From: an uncultured Clostridia bacterium
Lineage (GTDB): Bacteria; Bacillota; Clostridia; Oscillospirales; Acutalibacteraceae
Reading direction: 5' to 3'
DNA: 38,073 nucleotides
Assembly: GCA_944380885.1 (NCBI GenBank)
Contig: CALWIZ010000026.1
Location: 1 to 38,073, forward strand
Position 1 is the stretch's first letter; each line of letters starts with the position of its first letter. Below the pieces are notes generated by a model. The model was not told where the DNA came from. It ran no database searches and was given only the letters and a program-made list of their open reading frames with translations. The translations under genes and the position numbers were made by a program. Shown here piece after piece: positions 8,672-18,100 of the stretch.

Positions 8672-10741
8672 TTGAAAATAAGAAAATGGCGCCGCTCGGT
8701 TCTGGCGCTTCTGCTGCTGATACAGATACCGCTTTTTTCCGCCGCCGCCGAATCTCCGACGAGGAGCTTTACATATGACCTTGAAAATAATGCGGTTCCC
8801 GCTCCGGACGCGGCAGAGTTTTATATAAATATTACCGGCGAGCGTCTCGGTATCGGCGCTTTTACGGAGCCTACCGATGTGTGCTGTGATTCGGACGGCA
8901 ATATATATATAGTTGAGAAGGGCAACAGTCGAATAGTCAAGACCGAGCCCGACTGCCATACCGCAGAGGTTATAAAAGAATTTGAAAACGGCGAAAAAAC
9001 CGATACATTCAACCAGCCCGAGGGTATTTTTGTGACCGGTGAGGGCGATATTTACATATGCGATACCGGAAACAGGCGCATAGTACAGCTTGCCGCCGAC
9101 TTTTCGTTTGAAAGGATAATTTCAGCGCCTGCCGCAGCGGCTTTGGGAGAGGATTTCGCCTTTACGCCGGTGAGGATAACCGTGGATTCGCTCGGCAGAA
9201 TGTACGTTGTTTCAAGAAATTTCAATTCCGGAATAATCGAGCTTGATAAAAAAGGCGCGTTCAACCAGATTTTCGGCGCGGTCGAGGTGGAATTTTCACT
9301 GTCAGATATATTCTGGAGAATGATTTCCACAAAGGCTCAGAAAGAACGTTCGGTTGCGCTTGTGCCTAACGAATACAGCAGCGTTTGTGTTGATGAAAAG
9401 AATTTTATATATGCCTGCTCAGCTTATTTTGACTCTACTGATTCGTTAAGCTCGGTAAAAAAACTCAACGCGCTCGGCAAAAACATACTTGACGAGATAA
9501 CTACCCTGAATGTTAATCAGTATTCAAAGGGAAAATACGGAGGACCGGAAACATATGTGGACGTCTGCTCTTTGGGCAACGAGATATACGCGCTGCTTGA
9601 CAATACGCGCGGCAGAGTATTTGTCTACAATGATGACGGGGATATGCTCTTTGAGTTCGGGGGAAAGGGAAGCTACGCCGGAACCTTTGAAACCGTATCG
9701 GCTCTTGACTATCATTCCGGAAGATTTTATGTGGCGGATTCACGCAGCGATTTTGTTTCGGTTTTCAATCTGACTGATTACGCAATGAAATATATTCAGG
9801 CGGCGGAATATCATTCGTCCGGCGATTACGAATCCGAAAACAAGGTATGGAAAGAGATATACGCGCTTAACAACAACAGTATATGCACAATAAGAAATTT
9901 CGGGCGGGTCAATTACCGCGAGGGAAATTATTCGGAGGCTATGCACTATTTCAAGCTGGCTAACGACCGCGAGTCTTATTCAAAGGCTTACAGCGCCCAG
10001 CGCCAGATTTTTACGGGCGAGCATTTCACGCTTATTTTTACCGGTGTTATCCTTGCCGCCGCGGCGGTTATAATCATTGCGGCAGTAAATAGGAGACGAC
10101 CGAAAAAGGAGCATGACCCGTTTACATACTCTTCGGCGCTTAAATACAGCCTTAAAATCATATCGAGACCGATAAGCTCATTCTGGAATATGAAAAAGGA
10201 AGGATACGGAAGGACATCTGCCGCGGTAACTATACTTGCGGCGGCAACGCTGTTCTTTGCGGTATTCAACTGTACGAGGGGTTTCATCTTTACAACAGGT
10301 ATAGGGACAGACAGCTTTGTAATGAGCCTTTTTACGGTTATAGCCCCGTTTTTCCTTTTTGTGATATGCAACTGGTGCGTGTCAAGCCTAATGAGCGGCG
10401 AGGGCAACTTCAAATATATATTTATGGGAACAGCCTATTCGCTTACGCCTATGCTGATATTTCTTCCGGTGCTGCTTATCTGCTCGCATATCATGACGGC
10501 CGACGAAAAAAGCATTTATATTCTGCTGATGTCGGTTATGCTTATCTGGACATTCGCGCTTATCGTATGCTCGAATATGCAGGTCCACTCCTACACCATG
10601 TCAAAGACGGTTCTGGTGCTTCTGATAACACTGCTTATAATGGTTGTAGTCGTGTTTCTTGTAATGCTTGTCTTCGCGCTTGTGAGCCAGATAATAGGCG
10701 TGGGCAGCGATATGGCAAATGAAATTTATCTCCGTTTTTAA
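8672..10741 (+). CDS. Membrane protein: extracellular NHL beta-propeller, TPR-like segment and C-terminal YIP1 domain
   Basis: The product (689 residues) has a signal-like N-terminus ending SAAAES. A propeller of NHL repeats follows (about 60-380), seen in PTDVCCDSDGNIYIVEKGN and PEGIFVTGEGDIYICDTGN. A short TPR-like segment follows (AEYHSSGDYESENKVWKEIY and NYREGNYSEAMHYFKLAND). One membrane helix lies at ~450-472. After a basic cytoplasmic stretch comes a five-helix YIP1-type domain (~510-689). The start is TTG 8672, set by GGGGTG 6 bases upstream; TTG 8654 would place that site inside the gene. The gene sits between permease pair A and the DUF5696-like gene. Its role is unknown; a surface sensor or an accessory of the transporter is plausible. 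It is conserved in similar Firmicute loci to my recollection, but not characterised. Confidence 0.82.
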   Translation: MKIRKWRRSVLALLLLIQIPLFSAAAESPTRSFTYDLENNAVPAPDAAEFYINITGERLGIGAFTEPTDVCCDSDGNIYIVEKGNSRIVKTEPDCHTAEVIKEFENGEKTDTFNQPEGIFVTGEGDIYICDTGNRRIVQLAADFSFERIISAPAAAALGEDFAFTPVRITVDSLGRMYVVSRNFNSGIIELDKKGAFNQIFGAVEVEFSLSDIFWRMISTKAQKERSVALVPNEYSSVCVDEKNFIYACSAYFDSTDSLSSVKKLNALGKNILDEITTLNVNQYSKGKYGGPETYVDVCSLGNEIYALLDNTRGRVFVYNDDGDMLFEFGGKGSYAGTFETVSALDYHSGRFYVADSRSDFVSVFNLTDYAMKYIQAAEYHSSGDYESENKVWKEIYALNNNSICTIRNFGRVNYREGNYSEAMHYFKLANDRESYSKAYSAQRQIFTGEHFTLIFTGVILAAAAVIIIAAVNRRRPKKEHDPFTYSSALKYSLKIISRPISSFWNMKKEGYGRTSAAVTILAAATLFFAVFNCTRGFIFTTGIGTDSFVMSLFTVIAPFFLFVICNWCVSSLMSGEGNFKYIFMGTAYSLTPMLIFLPVLLICSHIMTADEKSIYILLMSVMLIWTFALIVCSNMQVHSYTMSKTVLVLLITLLIMVVVVFLVMLVFALVSQIIGVGSDMANEIYLRF

Positions 10742-10760
10742 CAGGGAAAGGTAAAGGCTG

Positions 10761-13295
10761 ATGAAGAAACTGATTTGTACGGTGCTGCCGGTTCTGCTCG
10801 TGATTCTTTCCGGCTGCTCCGGTGAAAAGGCAGAGAAAAAACCAGTCGGAGAGTTTATCGAATCGGGATTTGCCGGAAATGACATCTCCGGTACGGATTA
10901 TGAAACGGCTGCGGAAAACGAAAAACTCGAAATGCGCATAAATCCCGACACTACCGACTTTGAAATCATAATCAAAAGCACAGGAGAGGTGTGGAGCTCT
11001 TCAGGCGGCATATCGGAAGAGGGCAGAGGCGCGCTGTTTTCGTTCACTTATCTCGACGCGTCAGGTATGACGGCAACAATGAATTCTATGGCGGACAGCG
11101 TTGAAAAGGGTCAGTACAGTGTTGAGAAAAACGAAAGCGGAGCGACGGTCACGTATTCGTTCGGCGATATAGCAAATGACCTTATTTATCCGGTTTACAT
11201 ATCTGCCGAAAGGTTTGAGGAGTTTACCGGAAAAATGTCCTCTTACTCAAAAGCGACGGTCACATCGCTGTACAGGCACCTTGCGCCGGATTTATACACT
11301 GATGAAATGTATGAGGAATTTTTGCAGACATATCCCAAGGCCAGAGACAAAGACGTATATATACTCCGAAACGAGGATATGCTTTTGAACGCCAGAAAGC
11401 AGCTTTCCGCCGCTTTTGAGGAAGCCGGATATAACGCTGAAGAGCTTGAGCGTGACTGCGAGGAATTTGATATACCGGCTTCGGTCACCACAAACAACAG
11501 CTATCAGTTCAATGTCACGGTGGAATATCTGCTTGAGGGCGATGACCTCGTTGTGACGCTTCCGGCGGAAGGATTGTACTGGAACGACGCGGCGGACGGA
11601 ATAGAAAAGCTCTCGGTACTTCAGTATTTCGGCTCGCCGTCGGCAGAGGATGAGGGATATTTTCTCATTCCTGACGGGTCAGGCTCGCTGATGGATTTTT
11701 ACAACGGTAAGGAGACGGCGGGACAGACCGTCAATACGGCTCTTTACGGTGAAAATCATTCAATTACACAAAATGAAAGCATTTACTCGCTAAATCAGGC
11801 GATTATGCCGGTTTTCGGCATAAAAAAGCAGAACGGTGCCTGCTTCGCCGTAATTGAGGAAGGGGACGCCATAGCGAGCATAAACGCCGTTTCGGGAACA
11901 AATACCCTTTCGGCGCGCATATGGCCGGATTTCAGCATAAAGGATACCCAGCAGGTTTATCCCAAGTCGCTGTCAGACAGCGGATATTACGAAAACGCTT
12001 CGTATACAAGAGAACAAAGCGAGCCGTATTCGGGTGATATAAAATTAAGATATCATTTTATGACCGGCGAGGACGCGGATTATTCCGGAATGGCGGTATG
12101 GTACGGCAATTATCTTTTCGGGGACAGCAGAACAGGCGAAAGCATACCTCCGCTGTATACGGAGATAGTTTCCTCGGTTGACTATAAGAAAACCAGCGCC
12201 GGCTTTACTTATAATGTTATAAAGGTTCTCACGGATTTCAGTAAGGCGGGCGAAATAGCGGTTGATGCCGCTGAAGAATCAGGCGGAAGAGAAAAACTGA
12301 TACTTTCGGGCTGGCAGGATACAGGCTGGCGTTCGGGCTATGCCGACAAGCTGAAAATTTCCTCTGAAGCGGGCGGAGAGGACGGCCTTTTAAAGCTTAA
12401 GGAGCTTGCTGACAAAAACGGAATAGAATTTTTCCCCGATGTTGATTTGCAGTTCGTATATCAGTCGGCGATAGGTTCAGGAGTGAAAAAGGAGCTTGTG
12501 AGCCGCACACTTGTTCAGCAGCTTTCAAGAGTATATGAGTACAATCTTTCGGACTATCAAAAAGCTGACCTGCTGGCTTACGCCATGACACCTGAATATA
12601 CGGCAGAGTCGCTCGACACTGCAATACGGGAGTTTTCGGAACTCGGGATAAGCTCGCTTTCGCTCCGCAGCCTCGCGGAATACATAATACCCGATTACAG
12701 TGAAAATGACGTGACCGACCGGGAAGAGACCAAAAAAATGCTGAGCTGGGCAGTCGCGCAGCACAGCGAAAACGGAAGCAGGCTGCTTTCAAGAACAGGA
12801 AACGTGCCTTTCGGGTCCAATATGAGCGACATAGTGGAGCTTCCTCTCATAAGCACACGGAATAATAATTGTATGTATGAGGTTCCCTTTACCGCGATGG
12901 TTTACAGCGGACGCATCGACTATGCCGCAGGAGCGGTAAATCTTTCCGGAACATCAAGAAGCGATATTCTGAAGCTGATAGAATGTAATTCGGGAGTATA
13001 CTTCATAACCGCAGGCAGCAGCGATGATAATCTGAAGGATTCCTATTTCAGCAAATGGTATTCTATTCAGTACGATGATATCAAAGATAGCGTGCTATCC
13101 GTTTACAAAGAGGTAAAACAGGCGCTTGAGGGGAATTACGGTCTTACGGTGAAAAAGCATGAAAGAATGGCGGACAATGTCTATAAAACCGTTTTTGAAA
13201 ACGGAAATTATGTCATTGTGAATTACAACGCCTACGGCGTTACAGTCGGCGGAACCGAAGTGCCGGCGGAAAATTATGTGAGGGGAGTAGAGTAG
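10761..13295 (+). CDS. DUF5696-like surface lipoprotein, possible TIM-barrel glycosidase
   Basis: The 844-residue product begins with a lipoprotein signal and a lipobox ending at Cys19 (LSGC). A beta-rich N-terminal part (~50-500) resembles a mutarotase-like sandwich (FEIIIKSTGEVWSSSGGI; YFLIPDGSGSLMDFYNG). The central segment around 513-650 has a TIM-barrel look: LILSGWQDTGWRSGYADKL, then EAGGEDGLLKLKELADKNGI and FFPDVDLQFVY. It matches the general pattern of DUF5696 proteins, and loosely GH101-type barrels; the glycosidase idea is inference. Acidic residues for catalysis cannot be assigned. It is 19 bases after the NHL/YIP1 gene and abuts the next permease start with no gap, so it is translationally coupled to pair B. 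Confidence 0.75.
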   Translation: MKKLICTVLPVLLVILSGCSGEKAEKKPVGEFIESGFAGNDISGTDYETAAENEKLEMRINPDTTDFEIIIKSTGEVWSSSGGISEEGRGALFSFTYLDASGMTATMNSMADSVEKGQYSVEKNESGATVTYSFGDIANDLIYPVYISAERFEEFTGKMSSYSKATVTSLYRHLAPDLYTDEMYEEFLQTYPKARDKDVYILRNEDMLLNARKQLSAAFEEAGYNAEELERDCEEFDIPASVTTNNSYQFNVTVEYLLEGDDLVVTLPAEGLYWNDAADGIEKLSVLQYFGSPSAEDEGYFLIPDGSGSLMDFYNGKETAGQTVNTALYGENHSITQNESIYSLNQAIMPVFGIKKQNGACFAVIEEGDAIASINAVSGTNTLSARIWPDFSIKDTQQVYPKSLSDSGYYENASYTREQSEPYSGDIKLRYHFMTGEDADYSGMAVWYGNYLFGDSRTGESIPPLYTEIVSSVDYKKTSAGFTYNVIKVLTDFSKAGEIAVDAAEESGGREKLILSGWQDTGWRSGYADKLKISSEAGGEDGLLKLKELADKNGIEFFPDVDLQFVYQSAIGSGVKKELVSRTLVQQLSRVYEYNLSDYQKADLLAYAMTPEYTAESLDTAIREFSELGISSLSLRSLAEYIIPDYSENDVTDREETKKMLSWAVAQHSENGSRLLSRTGNVPFGSNMSDIVELPLISTRNNNCMYEVPFTAMVYSGRIDYAAGAVNLSGTSRSDILKLIECNSGVYFITAGSSDDNLKDSYFSKWYSIQYDDIKDSVLSVYKEVKQALEGNYGLTVKKHERMADNVYKTVFENGNYVIVNYNAYGVTVGGTEVPAENYVRGVE

Positions 13296-14204
13296 ATGTC
13301 ACAAAAGCGCAAAGCGGTCTCGTTTGAGAAAAAACAGAACCGCAACGGATATCTGTACTGTATGCCCTTTATAATAGGCTTTCTGGTTTTTGTAGCTTAT
13401 CCGCTTTTCAAGGTCGTGGTTTTCAGTTTCAACGAGCTTACGGTCGGAGCTAAAACCTATGAGACCTCATGGGTTGGACTGACGCATTACAACAGAATAT
13501 TTTTTGTGGATCCGGATTTCAGAAAAACCGTACTTTCATCAATACGCGATATGGTTATAAATGTTCCGGTGGTTGTACTTTTTTCCTTTTTTATAGCAAG
13601 CATACTCAATCAGAAATTTGTCGGGCGGACGGTTTTCAGAACTATCCTGTTTTTGCCGGTAATACTTGCCTCTGGCATGGTTGATTACCTGACCGCAGGA
13701 GATTTTATAAGCAGCAATATGCAGAATATAGGCAGTCTTTCTGAAAATTCAGGCTCGGTTTTTTCGGGCGGGCTTACACAGTTACTTACCGAAATGAATA
13801 TCGGTAAATCCTTTGTTGATTTTATCGACGGACTTGTAGACAGAATATCAGATATCACCACCATGGCGGCGGTGCCGTCGGTTATATTCCTGTCGGGAAT
13901 GCAGTCGATATCGCCGAGCATATATGAGGCATCATATATCGAGGGGGCATCCGCGTGGGACGTTTTCTGGAAAATAAGTTTTCCTATGGTCAGTCCGCTT
14001 ATTCTGGTAAACATAATTTACTGTATAGTAGATTCCTTTACAAGCTCGTCTAACAAAGCAATAGCCGAGATACACGTGGCGCTTTTCTCAAACGCGCAGT
14101 ACGGACTCGGCTCGGCAATGGCGCTTTTCTATCTTGTGCTGGCGGGAATTATCATAATGATAATTTATACGCTGGTTAAAAGGCTGGTGTATTACTATGA
14201 CTGA
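13296..14204 (+). CDS. Sugar ABC transporter permease, MalF/UgpA type (pair B)
   Basis: This 302-residue permease has its EAA loop as EASYIEGASAWDVFWKISFP and six predicted membrane helices. It starts on the base after the lipoprotein stop, with AGGGGAG upstream inside that gene. The segment from ~130 to ~190 between helices is longer than usual and rich in Ser/Gly, giving an enlarged extracytoplasmic loop. It is a second, diverged first-subunit permease in the same transcript and is not a recent copy of pair A. Confidence 0.92.
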   Translation: MSQKRKAVSFEKKQNRNGYLYCMPFIIGFLVFVAYPLFKVVVFSFNELTVGAKTYETSWVGLTHYNRIFFVDPDFRKTVLSSIRDMVINVPVVVLFSFFIASILNQKFVGRTVFRTILFLPVILASGMVDYLTAGDFISSNMQNIGSLSENSGSVFSGGLTQLLTEMNIGKSFVDFIDGLVDRISDITTMAAVPSVIFLSGMQSISPSIYEASYIEGASAWDVFWKISFPMVSPLILVNIIYCIVDSFTSSSNKAIAEIHVALFSNAQYGLGSAMALFYLVLAGIIIMIIYTLVKRLVYYYD

Positions 14205-15153
14205 TTTAGCGGGCAGACTGCGTGCTTACAGGGAAAGCACCGGTTTTTACAGGATAAAAAAGACTGCTTCGCATATTGCGGTAACGGTTCTGAGACTTGT
14301 TCTTCTTATCGGAATCAGTTTTGTAATAATTTATCCGATAGTGTCTGTTATATGCGGTTCGTTTATGTCGCTTGACGATCTTGTTGATATAACGGTTAAA
14401 TATTTTCCGAAGCATTTCACGCTTGAAAATTATTCGGCAGCGGCAGACGCTCTCAACATACCGCACACAATGATTACATCTCTGATTATTTTCACGCTCA
14501 CATCCGCCGTGCAGACAATGTCCTGCACAATGGTGGGCTACGGTCTTGCGAGATTCAGGTTCAAAGGAAATGCGGCAATCTTTGCGTGTGTGATAATCCA
14601 GCTTCTTATACCGCCTGATACTTTAATGCTTACAAGATATATACAGTTCAGATATTTTGACCTGTTTGGGCTGTTCAGGCTTATAGGAGCGGGAACTCTT
14701 AACCTTACAAATTCATTTGCGCCTCTTATTATACTCGGGATACTGTGTATGGGGCTTAAAAACGGTCTGTTCATATTTATTCTCAGACAGTATTTCAAGG
14801 GTCTTCCGCGTTCGCTTGAAGAAGCGGCATATGTTGACGGATGCAACTCATTCAGGGCATTTGTAACGATAATGCTTCCGGGAGCACGGGCGATGATGGT
14901 CACGGTATTTCTTTTTTCTTTTGTATGGCTCTGGACAGATATGACTGTTGCTCCGGTGCTTACAAATTCCGATATTCTGGTTAATATGACATATATGCTG
15001 ACATCGGGAAGCGACTCTACAGGAGGACTCAGTCTTTCTCTCTTAAGAAACGCGGGTATTGTACTTATACTTCTGCCGGTGCTGATCGTGTATGTAGTAT
15101 GTCAGAAATCATTTATTCAGGGCATTGAAAGCTCCGGACTTACCGGAAGCTAA
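14197..15153 (+). CDS. Carbohydrate ABC transporter permease, MalG/UgpE type (pair B)
   Basis: The 318-residue protein overlaps the previous gene by 8 bases. The EAA loop reads EAAYVDGCNSFRAFVTIMLP, and the N-terminal half has the usual YPIVSVICGSFMSLDDL loop. Six membrane helices are predicted. It forms the second complete permease pair. Its binding partner is not obvious: the DUF5696-like lipoprotein just upstream, the fused binding protein at 4000 and the separate lipoprotein at 26832 are all candidates. Confidence 0.92.
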   Translation: MTDLAGRLRAYRESTGFYRIKKTASHIAVTVLRLVLLIGISFVIIYPIVSVICGSFMSLDDLVDITVKYFPKHFTLENYSAAADALNIPHTMITSLIIFTLTSAVQTMSCTMVGYGLARFRFKGNAAIFACVIIQLLIPPDTLMLTRYIQFRYFDLFGLFRLIGAGTLNLTNSFAPLIILGILCMGLKNGLFIFILRQYFKGLPRSLEEAAYVDGCNSFRAFVTIMLPGARAMMVTVFLFSFVWLWTDMTVAPVLTNSDILVNMTYMLTSGSDSTGGLSLSLLRNAGIVLILLPVLIVYVVCQKSFIQGIESSGLTGS

Positions 15154-15173
15154 AAAACGGGAGGTAATATATT

Positions 15174-18100
15174 ATGAAGCGAATCCTATCGTCAGCCGTC
15201 GCGGTATGCACTGTATTGAGCATCGTTTTCGGTTTGATAGCGAATGTTTATGTTGCTTCGGCGGAAACTTTCTGGAAGGGCTTTTTGCTTTCGTTTGAGG
15301 ACAGCAATCCGTTTGACAGCATAAGCAATGTTTACAACGGCGCGGAGCACTGGACGTCGGACGGCATCGGCACCGTTTCGGGAGCGGAAGCGCTGAACGG
15401 AAGTTCCTCGCTTAAAATATCTGATATTTCGGATAAAAATTCCGAGACAAGGCTTAAAATAATCGATGCTCCCGGAATGCCGGAATTCAGCAAAACCGAT
15501 TTTTCTGAGGCTTCGGGCATTGCTTTCAGAATTAAAATAGCCGACGGTGAGGGCAGCTTACGGCATAAGATCATGATTGCTCTGCGTCAGAGCGGCGTGG
15601 CAAAAGCCACATGGCTCGGGAAGCAGTCTGTCGCTTATGATACAGACGGCAGCCGTGTCGAGATAAGCACCGAAAATCTCGGACTTTATCTGCCGGCAGG
15701 CTTTGACGGGTTTGTTTTTCTGCCTTTCAGGGACGCAAGGAGCGAACAGGTCACGGTGCCCGGTTCGTATGACACATATCAGACCTACCCTGACAGTATG
15801 GTAGACCTTTCTGAAAATTATACGCTTCAGATGTATCTCGGTGACAGCTCTTGGAACGGCTCTGATGTATATATCGACGATATATGCGTATACTCCGGCG
15901 AAGAGACGGCCGATCATTACGAGCTGCTCAGAAGTCTCGGATACAGTATTTCGGCGGTGGCGCAGCCGTCGAGATATTCTCTGCCGCTGAGCTTTGAGGA
16001 GCAGTACAATCCTTTTGTCAATGTAAATAATATTTACGATAACGCTGAGCATATAAGCGGAGAGGGCATTGCGCTTGTCAGCGGCAATGAAGCGCTAAAC
16101 GGTATTTTCTCGCTTAAGGTCGGACCGATAAGAGAGGGCAATCAGAGGACTATGCTGACCAACGCCGCGATGAAGGCAGAGCCGGATTTCAGCAAAACCG
16201 ATTTCAGCAAAATAAGCGGAATAATGCTGCGAATAAAAATAAGCGGATATACCGGAACCGCTTCACATCGTTTTACCGTCGCTTTAAGACAGGACGGCGT
16301 CGCCAAAGCTACATGGCTCGGATACGGGTCATCGGCTTATGACCTTGCCGGCAATAAAATAGAAATCACTACCGAGAACCTCGGATTAAGCCTGCCCTCC
16401 GGATTTGACGGATTTGTGTTTATGCCGCTTGAATACGCGCGCAGCGAGCAGGTTACCGAGCCCGGTTATTATGATAATTATCAGACGCATCCCGAAAGTA
16501 TGGTCGATCTTTCAAAGGATTACAGCTTCCAGATCTATCTCAATGACGAAACCTATAATGGGACCACGGTATATATAGACGATATAAACTATTACAGCGG
16601 TCATACCCATGGAGAGCATCTTGAGTTTATAAAATCGCTCGGATACGCCACAACCGCGGTAGTGCAGCCGTCAAGGTACTCGTTCCCGCTTCCGTTTGAC
16701 AACGGACTTATGCCGTTCACCTCGGTGAGCAACGTGTACGATGACGCAGAGCACGTCAGCAGCGAGGGCGTTGCGCTTGTAAGCGGTTCAGAGGCGCTTA
16801 ACGGAACGGCGTCGGTAAAGGTCGGCCCTATAAGGGAGGGAAACCAGCGTACAATCCTTACAAATGTTCCAATGACTGCTGTTGATGGCTTCAGCAAGAC
16901 CGATTTCAGTAAGGTTACCGGAATAGCCTTACGGATAAAGCTCACGGGTGACAGCAGCGGAACGCATAAATTTACCGTTGCATTAAGACAGGACGGAGTG
17001 CAGAAACCGACATGGCTCGGCTATGGAGCTGCGGCATACGATCTGAGCGGAGAAATAATCGAAATAAAAACCGAGCAACTGGCGCTCAACCTGCCGGCCG
17101 GCTTTGACGGGTTTGTGTTTATTCCCCTTGAAAGCGCGCGCAGCGAGCAGGTGACCGAGCCCGGATATTACGATACATACCAGTCGTATCCGGAAAATAT
17201 GGTCGACCTTTCAAAAGAATTTAATATGCAGATATATTTCCATGACGAGACATGGAACGGTATGACGGTTTATATGGACGATATCGGTATTTACAGCGGA
17301 ACGGACGCCGCTTCGCATTATGAATATCTTGAAAAGCTCGGCTATGTTATAACCGCCGTCGCTCAGCCTGAGAGATATTCTCTGCCGCTGAGCTTTGATG
17401 AGGAATACAACCCTTTCATTACCGTGACCGACGTGTACGACAATGCCGAGCATCCGGCGAAGGGTGGAATAGGTCTTGTAGGCGGTACGGAAATGCTTAA
17501 CGGCGTTTATTCCCTTAAAGTAGGTCCGATAAGAGATGGCAATCAGCGCACTCTTTTAACAAACGCGAAAATGGCGGCTGAGAGTAATTTCAGCGTTTCG
17601 GATTTCAGCAAGATAACAGGTATAATGCTGAGAATTAAAATTACTGGCGGCGGTAAAAACGGAAATCACCGATTTACGGTCGCATTAAGGCAGGACGGTG
17701 TCGGCAAGCCTACATGGCTGGGCTATGGTGCTGTTGCGTATGACCTCAAGGGCGAAAAGGTTGATATAACCTCGGAGCAGCTCGCGGCGGTATTGCCTGA
17801 GGGCTTTGACGGGTTCCTTTTCCTGCCGCTTGAATCGGCGAGGAGCGAGCAGGTCACCGTGCCGGGATATTATGACAATTATCAGACATATCCCGAAAAT
17901 ATGGTTGACCTTTCAAAAGACTATAATATGCAGATATACTTCCATGACGAGACATGGAACGGTTCGACGGTATATATTGATGATATAAGTTTTTACGGCG
18001 GAAGCACACACAAAGAGCATATCGAACTTTTAAATTCACTTGGATACAATACATCTGCGGTAATACAGCCATCTCGTTATTCTTTCCCGATTATATTCGA

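Noticed and set aside
15558..16052. 164-codon minus-strand open frame inside the giant repeat gene
   Set aside because: It lies antisense to conserved modules, has no ribosome binding site and its product resembles nothing; it is a by-product of the coding strand's base bias.
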